NCBI GenBank assembly: GCA_947166895.1
Contig: CAMVFY010000002.1
Coordinates: forward strand, 1-51,448
DNA: 51,448 nt
Direction: 5' to 3'
Origin: an uncultured Candidatus Saccharibacteria bacterium
GTDB lineage: Bacteria; Patescibacteriota; Saccharimonadia; Saccharimonadales; Saccharimonadaceae
Made by a program: the position numbers and the translations under genes. The notes beneath the pieces were generated by a model that made no database searches, had not been told where the DNA came from, and saw only the letters and a program-made list of their open reading frames with translations. Position 1 is the first letter of the stretch. Every line of letters begins with the position of its first letter. This document shows positions 41,903 to 48,590 of this stretch, in pieces.

Positions 41903-41954
41903 TTTTACCTCCTAAAAAATCTACTTATGCTAATTATAGCACGGGTTGGAGAAA

Positions 41955-42127
41955 AGATTAAAAGTTTCTTTCTGAAACATAATGAGATTTAGAACAGATT
42001 TGTATGTTGTAGATTTTATCAACCTAACAATGAAAAAATACCCCCAAACTATAAGGGTATTTTTTCTTGACTTATGTTGTAAAATCTACAACAAACAAGT
42101 CCGGTTTCAGAAAGAAACTTTTAATCT
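41955..42127. repeat. Inverted-repeat element between rpsG and gap (possible MITE)
   Basis: Two perfect 24-bp arms (41955-41978 and 42104-42127, core AAAGTTTCTTTCTGAAAC) face each other. Inside are two imperfect copies of GTTGTA(A/G)A..TTTA..AC (42006-42023 and 42076-42092) and, at the centre, a terminator. The right arm overlaps the rpsG stop codon by 2 bp. It may be a miniature inverted-repeat element, or a large regulatory structure on the rpsG mRNA. Confidence 0.6.
42033..42066. terminator. Terminator of rpsL-rpsG
   Basis: An 11-bp stem AAAAAATACCC/GGGTATTTTTT (42033-42043 with 42055-42065) with T-tracts on both strands sits at the centre of the inverted-repeat element. Confidence 0.8.
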
Positions 42128-42602
42128 ATCGTGCAAAATGCGCAAATGCGCGGTTGGCTTCTGCCATGCGGTGAGTGTCTTCCTTCTTCTTGAAGGCTGC
42201 ACCGGTTTCGTTGTAAGCATCAACTATTTCGGCTTCAAGACGCTTAGCATAAGGCATTCCACTACGTGCACGGGCGGATTGTACTAGCCACGAAAAGGCA
42301 AAATGCATCTGCCGATGCCCAGCGATTGGGAACGGGATCTGGTAGTTGGCGCCACCAACCCGGCGCGATTTAACCTCAAAATCTGGTGAAATATTTGCAA
42401 TGGCTTTCTCGAGCACTTCGACTGGATTCTCTGATTTTAATTTCTTAGCTGCGCCTTCAATAGCGGTATAAACCGCACGCTCAGCAACTTGTTTCTTGCC
42501 ATCAAGCATTGACTTGTTAATAAGCCTTTGCACCATAATCGACTGATATTTGCGATCTGGGTTAACTTTACGAACGAGTGATTTAGTAGTCTTACGTGGC
42601 AT
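42126..42602 (-). CDS. rpsG: 30S ribosomal protein S7
   Basis: uS7 nucleates the 30S head and contacts E-site tRNA. 158 aa with the family blocks KSLVRKVNPDRKYQS, INKSMLDGKKQVAERAVY, RRVGGANYQIPFP and the C-terminal ANRAFAHFAR. It follows rpsL by 2 nt. No fusA (EF-G) gene follows, unlike the usual str operon. Confidence 0.97.
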   Translation of the reverse strand: MPRKTTKSLVRKVNPDRKYQSIMVQRLINKSMLDGKKQVAERAVYTAIEGAAKKLKSENPVEVLEKAIANISPDFEVKSRRVGGANYQIPFPIAGHRQMHFAFSWLVQSARARSGMPYAKRLEAEIVDAYNETGAAFKKKEDTHRMAEANRAFAHFAR

Positions 42603-42604
42603 AA

Positions 42605-43018
42605 TTAATTCCCCTCCTTTTTGGCGCCGTATTTAGAACGACCTTGTTTACGACCTTGGACGCCTTGCAAATCGAGCGTACCGCGGACAATATGGTAACG
42701 CACACCTGGAAGATCCGGCACGCGACCGCCTCGCACTAGCACTACAGCGTGCTCCTGCAAATTATGGCCTTCGCCGCCAATGTATGCCCAAACTTCTTGA
42801 CCATTAGTAAGGCGCACGCGTGCGACTTTACGCATAGCGGAGTTTGGCTTCTTTGGTGTTTTGGTAGTAACCTTGATACACACACCACGCTTTAATGGTG
42901 CGGCGGTCTCATATCGCTTGGTCTTAAGGGTGTTGACGATTGACCCTAAGGCTGGCGACTTTGATTTCTTAGCAGCCTTCTTCCGAGGCTTCCTAATCAA
43001 CTGATTAATAGTTGGCAT
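42605..43018 (-). CDS. rpsL: 30S ribosomal protein S12 with unusual Pro at the accuracy site
   Basis: uS12 lies at the decoding centre. 137 aa with [19 protein letters not shown] and [18 protein letters not shown]. The conserved [13 protein letters not shown] reads [13 protein letters not shown] here (codon CCG), so the Lys that E. coli numbers as 87 is Pro. Changes at this Lys cause streptomycin resistance in E. coli. First gene of rpsL-rpsG; GGAGAGC lies before the ATG. Two palindromic boxes lie upstream. Confidence 0.97.
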   Translation of the reverse strand: MPTINQLIRKPRKKAAKKSKSPALGSIVNTLKTKRYETAAPLKRGVCIKVTTKTPKKPNSAMRKVARVRLTNGQEVWAYIGGEGHNLQEHAVVLVRGGRVPDLPGVRYHIVRGTLDLQGVQGRKQGRSKYGAKKEGN

Positions 43019-43039
43019 CTAAAATGCTCTCCTTTTGTT

Positions 43040-43123
43040 AGTATAAATAATATAGTGAATATGTCACACTATATCTAGCGTCTGGGTGGCTCAAAACCAA
43101 CTTCCAAACGCTATATCTAGCGT
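43040..43123 (-). promoter_or_regulatory. rpsL promoter with tandem NrdR-box-like palindromes
   Basis: Two 16-bp near-identical palindromes, ACACTATATCTAGCGT (43066-43081) and ACGCTATATCTAGCGT (43108-43123), start 42 bp apart, four helical turns. They match 12-14 of 16 positions of the NrdR box (ACACWATATATWGTGT). On the minus strand GTGACA (43062-43067) and TATACT (43040-43045) make a plausible promoter with a 16-bp spacer, so the near box overlaps its -35. Identity of the regulator is inference. Confidence 0.6.
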
Positions 43124-43251
43124 TCACTATTTTGCTGGTCTGCGTGCAGCAATTACAAACCAGCCGAAACTCTTCACCCCATTATAGCACACTTTGCCAA
43201 AAAAGTCCAAATTATTCCCCCTGAACACTTAAACTACATAGGTAACCACCG
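43124..43251. other. Gene-free stretch between rpsL operators and tig
   Basis: About 130 bp with no open frame. Apart from the palindromic boxes next to it and an AT-rich run near 43185, nothing specific is visible; it may hold an upstream part of the rpsL control region. Confidence 0.3.
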
Positions 43252-44529
43252 CTAACTGTTGGCCTTGACGAGAAAATCCAAAGTCTTTTCAATAATCATC
43301 CGATTCTTAATGTCCATCTTGACGTTTGGGTCTTTCAAACTCTTCAAAGCTTCAGGTGATTTTTTGTAAACATCCCTTAGCTCAGCAATTTTTGCTGCCA
43401 CCAAATCATCTGATATGGTAATTTTTTGTTCCAAAGCTAAATTTTGCAAAACCAGTGATGCTTCCACTCTCTCCTTGGCTATTTCGCGGGCTTGTTTTTC
43501 CCAATTTTCCATCGTTTCATTGTTTTGTTCTAGATAGTTTTCAAAAGTCATTCCCTGTGCTGCGGCATTTCGATTCATGTCCTCGCGAATCATTCGCATT
43601 TGGTCGTCAATTAAAACCTCTGGTGCTGGAACCTTGGATTTCTTTACTAGGGCTTTGATCAGATCGTCTTTATACTTTTCTTCGGTGCGATGAGCGTTTT
43701 GCGATTCCAGATTTTTCTTGATATCCGACTTAAGCTCATCTAGACTTTTGAACGGACCGCACTTCTTGGCTAACTCATCATTAATTTCAGCCTTGGTCAC
43801 TTCATTGACCTGTTTTAATAGCACTTCAAATACTGTCTTCGCACCGGCTAGGTCTTTTACGCCATAATCCTCCGGAAAAGTCAGTTTTAAATCAAATTTA
43901 TCGCCTGGCTCATGTCCGACAATTCCGTCCTCAAATCCGGGGATAAAAGTATTGGAACCCAGCACCAGCTTATAGTCTTTAGCCGAACCACCTCTGAAAG
44001 CTTCACCGTCTTTTTTACCAACAAAATCAATAATTACTTCATCGGTTAATTTTGCGGCACGTTTAGTTACCTTCTTTTCGGCAAAAGAGCTAGCGAGATT
44101 ATTCAAGACTTCATCAATGTCTTTAGTAGTAACCTTAATTTCTGGACGTTTCACGCCGAGGTTTTTATAATCCCCTAGCTTTACTTCTGGTACGATATCA
44201 GCCGCCGCGGTATATTCGGCCATTTCGCCAGGAACATATTTAGTAACATTAACTGACGGTATCACGAGCGGTGACTTTTCGGCTTGTTTGAAAGCCTCGA
44301 TTACAGTCGTGCGCACGGCTATATCGATTGCCTCTGCATTTAGATCATTCTCCGGAATAAACTTTGCTGCTACTTCAGTTGGAACCTTCCCTTTACGAAA
44401 ACCCTCTACATGTATTTCCTTAGCCAGCTTTTCAAGAGCTTTCTTTTGCGCCACTTTTAAATCTTCACTATCCAAAGTTACAGTGATTTCGACACGCGAA
44501 TCAGAAAGCTTTTTTGATTTTATTTTCAT
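43252..44529 (-). CDS. tig: Trigger factor (ribosome-associated chaperone)
   Basis: Binds the ribosome exit tunnel and folds nascent chains. 425 aa: N-terminal ribosome-binding domain with EGFRKGKVPTEV (the GFRxGxxP signature), a PPIase (FKBP-like) domain (IIDFVGKKDGEAFRGGSAKDYKLVLGS... about 160-240) and the C-terminal helical arms. AGGAGTT and a TGATATAAT box lie upstream with a short UTR. Confidence 0.97.
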   Translation of the reverse strand: MKIKSKKLSDSRVEITVTLDSEDLKVAQKKALEKLAKEIHVEGFRKGKVPTEVAAKFIPENDLNAEAIDIAVRTTVIEAFKQAEKSPLVIPSVNVTKYVPGEMAEYTAAADIVPEVKLGDYKNLGVKRPEIKVTTKDIDEVLNNLASSFAEKKVTKRAAKLTDEVIIDFVGKKDGEAFRGGSAKDYKLVLGSNTFIPGFEDGIVGHEPGDKFDLKLTFPEDYGVKDLAGAKTVFEVLLKQVNEVTKAEINDELAKKCGPFKSLDELKSDIKKNLESQNAHRTEEKYKDDLIKALVKKSKVPAPEVLIDDQMRMIREDMNRNAAAQGMTFENYLEQNNETMENWEKQAREIAKERVEASLVLQNLALEQKITISDDLVAAKIAELRDVYKKSPEALKSLKDPNVKMDIKNRMIIEKTLDFLVKANS

Positions 44530-44553
44530 AATAACTCCTGTATATTGTGTATA

Positions 44554-46140
44554 TTATATCATAATCTTCGGACGATTCGTGTCCCGAAAATGCGTCAAGG
44601 TGAATTTCGAGCTGGCACCAAGTTTTATGTCCGGATTCAAAATACAATTTTTATCAAAAATCTGCTTAATTTCACTGTACAATTTTTGCTCGGCGCTCGG
44701 CATTTCAGTATTTGTCACTATTGCCTTGAGGCGGCCCTCCGGAGTGCCGCCAGTCAGTGAGCCTCCTTGACGATTTATAATATAGGCTCCCGCCTTAAGA
44801 AAAGTGGCAGCCTTACGATTAAAATCCTTATCTTCTAGATTAAACTTTGGCCTAAGACTATAAATTGAATTGCCAAACGAACCAAATAAAGCCAAATCAA
44901 GGTTCAGTTTCTCCTCCAATATCGTCAAATCGTTCAGGAAATTTTTGAGATTATATGCTGGCAAATAAAAATCTGTCAGAATTGGCACGCGTTCGCCATT
45001 CTTAACATAGCCAAGATAATTAGTCAGTGAATTCTCAAACTCGTTCAGGGTAGTTTGGTTTTCTGGTGTTTCAAAAATAAACCTCACATTGCGCGGCAAA
45101 GTATTTCTAATATTCAAAATTTTTTTCATATATCCAGCGCGCTTATCGTCAAAGTTCGCAAAAACAACATACCCATCGTCGAGACGCCTGATTACTCCGT
45201 CCAGATTTTTACCGCTCTCGCGAGCCTCCATGATAATCTTAAGATCGTAAAGATTTAGTTTTCTTGGCACCAACTCGACAACTTCTTCCAAGTATTTTAA
45301 TGCACTGTCGATTTCCTTAAACGTAGCAACCACTCGGCTTGCTTTGGTTTTTAGTGGTATAGCTCTAAGAATTACTTCCGAAATAATCCCAAGTGTGCCT
45401 TGCGCGCCAAAGAACAATGGCATAAGATCCAGGGTTTCGCGCTTTGGCGCTTGCAGGATTGTAGGATATCCAGCTAGACCCATGTTGTGCTTGCTGATTT
45501 CGGCCAAAAGAGTATCATTTTCTTTTAGAATTTTTGAAATTTTACGATAAATTTCACCCTCTAATGTTTTTTCGACTGCTTTTTTCGCGACGGCATATTT
45601 CTTTAATCGTTCGGTTTGCAAGCAATCACCATTGGCTAAAATTACTTCAATCCGTTCAACATAGTTCATGATGCCACCGTACTTACCAGCCGCTTCGTCT
45701 TTTGGGTAATTAGAAATTAACCCGCCAATCGTTTCGCCATCTTCGCCGTCAATCGGCACAGTGAGCCCAGATACCGATAATGCAGTATTTAGCTCCTTCA
45801 AGGTTATTCCGGACTGCACACGTACTAATCGCTCACGCGGATCGATTTCGAGTAGTTTGTTAAGTTTTTCGGTTGAAATCACTATACCATTCGTGAGATC
45901 CGCACCACCCTCATCGAGTCCCGAGCCACGTGCGGTTACGGCAACTTTGATATCCTTTGTCGCTAATTGGTTAAAAAAACGCATCAATTTTTGAATATCA
46001 GCAGTCGACTCTGGAAAGGCCACAAATTTAGGTTTAATCTTTAGCGCAGAGTGATCCGTGGAATAATTTTCCAAAATTTCCGGATTGTCAAAAACGTTCC
46101 CTACCGTGAGTTGATTCAAGTACTTTGCAATTTTGCCCAT
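44554..46140 (-). CDS. FAD-binding (GlcD/PCMH-type) oxidoreductase
   Basis: 528 aa. The N-terminal FAD_binding_4 (PCMH) domain is clear: VAVTARGSGLDEGGADLTNGIV, VRVQSGITLKELN, GGLISNYPKDEAAGKYG; the C-terminal FAD-oxidase substrate domain ends in NRQGGSLTGGTPEGRLKA. Relatives oxidise lactate, glycolate or other 2-hydroxy acids. No partner subunits or iron-sulfur protein lie nearby. A TGTTATAAT box lies 10 nt before the ATG, nearly leaderless. Confidence 0.85.
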   Translation of the reverse strand: MGKIAKYLNQLTVGNVFDNPEILENYSTDHSALKIKPKFVAFPESTADIQKLMRFFNQLATKDIKVAVTARGSGLDEGGADLTNGIVISTEKLNKLLEIDPRERLVRVQSGITLKELNTALSVSGLTVPIDGEDGETIGGLISNYPKDEAAGKYGGIMNYVERIEVILANGDCLQTERLKKYAVAKKAVEKTLEGEIYRKISKILKENDTLLAEISKHNMGLAGYPTILQAPKRETLDLMPLFFGAQGTLGIISEVILRAIPLKTKASRVVATFKEIDSALKYLEEVVELVPRKLNLYDLKIIMEARESGKNLDGVIRRLDDGYVVFANFDDKRAGYMKKILNIRNTLPRNVRFIFETPENQTTLNEFENSLTNYLGYVKNGERVPILTDFYLPAYNLKNFLNDLTILEEKLNLDLALFGSFGNSIYSLRPKFNLEDKDFNRKAATFLKAGAYIINRQGGSLTGGTPEGRLKAIVTNTEMPSAEQKLYSEIKQIFDKNCILNPDIKLGASSKFTLTHFRDTNRPKIMI

Positions 46141-46203
46141 ATCGCTTATGATTATAACACAAAATTATTTAAGGATTTGTTTATAGCTTAGATTTCGACT
46201 AAT

Positions 46204-46446
46204 TCATGCTTTTTCAATTTTTTGCAATTCGAACCGGTATTTTTGCTTCACTTGCGGGTACTTATCGTGATCAACTTCGCTCAAAAACATTTTAAGTGGT
46301 CTCACATATAGTTTACCTTCACCATACAAGGCTCGGTATAAAACCATTTTTTCACTTGTTTCCGAATGCTCGCAGATATCCTCCACAATGTATAAATCCC
46401 CCTTAAAATGTTTATAGACGTGATGAATTTTTGGCTCATTCTTCAT
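46204..46446 (-). CDS. DUF1653-like small protein
   Basis: 80 aa starting MKNEPKIHHVYKHFKGDLYIVEDICEHSET, the pattern of DUF1653 (VYxHFKGxxYxV..., YxALYGEGKLYVRPL). Function unknown. An in-frame upstream extension of 30 codons is rejected because TATAAT lies 6 nt before this ATG. Confidence 0.8.
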   Translation of the reverse strand: MKNEPKIHHVYKHFKGDLYIVEDICEHSETSEKMVLYRALYGEGKLYVRPLKMFLSEVDHDKYPQVKQKYRFELQKIEKA

Positions 46447-46511
46447 ACTATAATTATACATCAAAATAAGTTGAAAACTCGACGTGGACCCGGCCATCAT
46501 ATCAAATTCCA

Positions 46512-46709
46512 CTACCGTTTTGCGGTTAAATGCCAATGGTCACCATACTCGCATTTATACACGGATAGCCTGGGTGCATTATGTTCATATTCCGCCACCC
46601 GCGCCGCCGCCTCCGCTTCTTCACGAGTCGCATAACAAATTTTTTGCTCCTCTCCCACCCAGCACTTTTCTGGCTCATACGTTCCGAGATTAAAGTTTTT
46701 CTTCCGCAT
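46512..46709 (-). CDS. Small conserved-looking protein with CxxxxHWHLT tail
   Basis: 65 aa: MRKKNFNLGTY...ICYATREEAEAAARVAEYEHNAPRLSVYKCEYGDHWHLTAKR. The alpha/beta layout and the Cys plus HWH at the end suggest a small metal- or nucleic-acid-binding protein; I do not recognise a named family. The ATG lies 6 nt after TGTTAAAAT, in keeping with leaderless genes around it, which supports that it is real. Confidence 0.6.
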   Translation of the reverse strand: MRKKNFNLGTYEPEKCWVGEEQKICYATREEAEAAARVAEYEHNAPRLSVYKCEYGDHWHLTAKR

Positions 46710-46730
46710 CAACTAATTTTAACACGAAAG

Positions 46731-47375
46731 TTATCTATACCGCCAGCCCAGCGAGTAGTAAAAATCCATCGCGGTCGGCAAACCAAGATTTTTTAGTGTT
46801 AGATTAGTTATATCATCGACCACCACGAGCGTAAAAAGTGTAATCGCAAGCGTCAAAAATGCCCGTTTTGACATTTCCTGTGCCAGACGTATACAAAAAG
46901 GTAACAGTGCGTAGATTAAAAGTAGGGCTCCAATTCCGAACACGGTCGCACTTAAGGGGCAAACAAACCCATTAATGTTGCCTACACCCCACCAATCTTT
47001 TGTGTAATCCCAATAACGCGTGCCATTACCGAATGTATAAACCGCCCACCCAGCAAATAGTTCTAGTAGCCCCGTTGCCAGTGCCGAAATTATAAACACC
47101 AGCCAAGGTTTTTTACGAAACCAATACGCAATCGCCATAATTAGCAGTGCTCCATATGCGTAGATGTTTAGCCATGGCAACAAGTTCCCTCCTTTGATAT
47201 ACAGATGCTTAAAGCCTCCTCCAATTTCGGCTAGGCTAAACTCCCACACCCATCCAGCAAATCCCGAAATCACCACCACCAAGAACAAAACCCCAATTTT
47301 TTGGTAAGTTTTCAGTTTGATTTTCCCATCCAAATAGTCATGATAAGTTTTTAAAATCGATTGCCTTTTTACCAT
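46731..47375 (-). CDS. CmpB-type putative ABC transporter permease family (PF06541) membrane protein
   Basis: 214 aa with about five membrane helices, WVWEF in the first, the strongly conserved YWDYTK and NINGFVCPLSATVFGIGALL. Function of the family is unknown. A longer in-frame reading would run through tRNA-Leu(UAG); the ATG used here lies 6 nt after TGTTATAAT (leaderless), so it is preferred. Confidence 0.82.
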   Translation of the reverse strand: MVKRQSILKTYHDYLDGKIKLKTYQKIGVLFLVVVISGFAGWVWEFSLAEIGGGFKHLYIKGGNLLPWLNIYAYGALLIMAIAYWFRKKPWLVFIISALATGLLELFAGWAVYTFGNGTRYWDYTKDWWGVGNINGFVCPLSATVFGIGALLLIYALLPFCIRLAQEMSKRAFLTLAITLFTLVVVDDITNLTLKNLGLPTAMDFYYSLGWRYR

Positions 47376-47402
47376 AAGTCCATTATAACAGAAAAAATAA
47401 GC

Positions 47403-47426
47403 CAAACAAAAAACCGCCAAAGCGGT
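47403..47426 (-). terminator. Terminator of tRNA-Leu(UAG)
   Basis: A 5-bp stem ACCGC/GCGGT (47413-47417 with 47422-47426) closes a CAAA loop and is followed on the minus strand by TTTTTTTGTTTG, seven bases after the encoded CCA. Confidence 0.75.
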
Positions 47427-47433
47427 AAAAACA

Positions 47434-47518
47434 TGGTGCCCGAGACTGGACTTGAACCAGCACGCCGTAAGGCATATGCTCCTAAGGCATACGTGTATAC
47501 CAATTTCACCACTCGGGC
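47434..47518 (-). tRNA. tRNA-Leu (anticodon UAG)
   Basis: Acceptor stem GCCCGAG/CTCGGGC, D arm, anticodon stem-loop TATGC-CTTAGGA-GCATA (anticodon TAG), type II variable arm (TGCCTTACGGCG), T loop GGTTCAAGTCC, discriminator A and encoded CCA. TGATATAAT lies 7 nt upstream of the mature 5' end, so almost no leader. Confidence 0.97.
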
Positions 47519-47546
47519 ATGTGCTAATTATATCATAAACCACCAA

Positions 47547-47571
47547 AAAAGCGAGGATAAACCTCGCTTTT
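47547..47571 (-). terminator. Terminator of the PSTG protein gene
   Basis: AAAAGCGAGG/CCTCGCTTTT makes a perfect stem with a T-run on the minus strand, 17 bp after the stop codon of the next gene and upstream of the tRNA promoter. Confidence 0.8.
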
Positions 47572-47588
47572 GGCAAGAAAATGTAAAA

Positions 47589-48002
47589 TTAAGCTTCCCG
47601 TTTAGCAAGAATTGCCGAAGAACCGTAAGTCACCAAAGCACCTAAAACCAGCGCAACAGGCAAAAAATCTTCCGGACCAGTGCTTGGAATATCCGACCCA
47701 GCAATAACGGCTGGAACATCGTTGTCTGTATTTGTATTTGTGGTGTCGTTGGTCAGATTCCCGACATTACTTTGAGACGTTGTTGTTTTGTCCTCGGTTT
47801 TTTCGGTTTCGGTCTTTTTCTCGTCAGAGTCCGAAATCTCAAAAGCTGAATTTTGTGTGTTGCTGATGCTAGTCTTAGATGATTTTTTTGTTGCCACAAC
47901 AATAATTGCAACCACCAAAATTAAGATGAGAATAACGGCCACTGTTGCAACGGCGATAATTTTGCGGCGTTCTTTTTTCTCCGCTTCTCCCTGATAATAC
48001 AT
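47589..48002 (-). CDS. Small membrane protein with PSTG-type C-terminal signal
   Basis: 137 aa: MYYQGEAEKKERRK, then a membrane helix (about 15-37), a Thr/Asn/Asp/Ser-rich linker, and a C terminus reading IPSTGPEDFLPVALVLGAL..., a helix ending in KREA. The PSTGP plus helix plus basic tail resembles sortase-type signals in Saccharibacteria surface proteins. A helix at both ends makes topology ambiguous. AAGGAG and TGATATAAT precede it. Confidence 0.75.
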   Translation of the reverse strand: MYYQGEAEKKERRKIIAVATVAVILILILVVAIIVVATKKSSKTSISNTQNSAFEISDSDEKKTETEKTEDKTTTSQSNVGNLTNDTTNTNTDNDVPAVIAGSDIPSTGPEDFLPVALVLGALVTYGSSAILAKREA

Positions 48003-48055
48003 AATAAAAACTCCTTATAATTCCATTATATCACACTTTTGCTAAAAAAGCAAGA

Positions 48056-48589
48056 TTATTTCACGTAAATAGAAATATGCGCAACCGCATATTGACGTGT
48101 TTTCAGGAGTTTTAGTCCAGGCATTTCCGGTGCTTCTCCGGGGTGAGACAGTACCAAAATTCCTCCAGGATCGGCAACTACGCGAGCCAAGACTTGAAGC
48201 TTTTTTTCGTCGTATTGGTCGTATGGCGGGTCAGCTAGCACGATTCCCCATCTATCAGTGGCGGTTTTTAACACTGTGTAAACGTCGTATTTTAAAACTC
48301 CACCTTTGTGCGGGTAAAGGTTTAGATCAATAAGATTTTTTTCGATAGTTTTACAGGCTCGTGCATCCTTTTCCATAAAAACTACAAATCCAGCTCCTCT
48401 CGAAATCGCCTCAATCCCCAATGCCCCAGAACCAGCAAAGGCGTCTAGCACAAAATTCCCCGGCAAAAACTCGGCAATCATATTAAACAATGCCAACCGT
48501 TCTCGCTCCCCCATCGGGTGAGTGTGGCCACCAGGCGTCTGTATGGAGCGCCCTTTTAAATCTCCAGATGTAATTTTAACCGTGTTCAT
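48056..48589 (-). CDS. rsmD: 16S rRNA (guanine-N2)-methyltransferase RsmD
   Basis: Methylates G966 of 16S rRNA in E. coli. 177 aa with the SAM-binding VLDAFAGSGALGIEAISRGA and the catalytic ADPPYDQYD (DPPY). Starts 1 nt after the recG stop, forming trmD-recG-rsmD. Confidence 0.95.
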   Translation of the reverse strand: MNTVKITSGDLKGRSIQTPGGHTHPMGERERLALFNMIAEFLPGNFVLDAFAGSGALGIEAISRGAGFVVFMEKDARACKTIEKNLIDLNLYPHKGGVLKYDVYTVLKTATDRWGIVLADPPYDQYDEKKLQVLARVVADPGGILVLSHPGEAPEMPGLKLLKTRQYAVAHISIYVK

Positions 48590-48590
48590 C

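Noticed and set aside
47376-47576. N-terminal extension of the CmpB-type protein
   Set aside because: It would be translated through tRNA-Leu(UAG) and its promoter; the ATG at 47375 has a -10 box at 6 nt.
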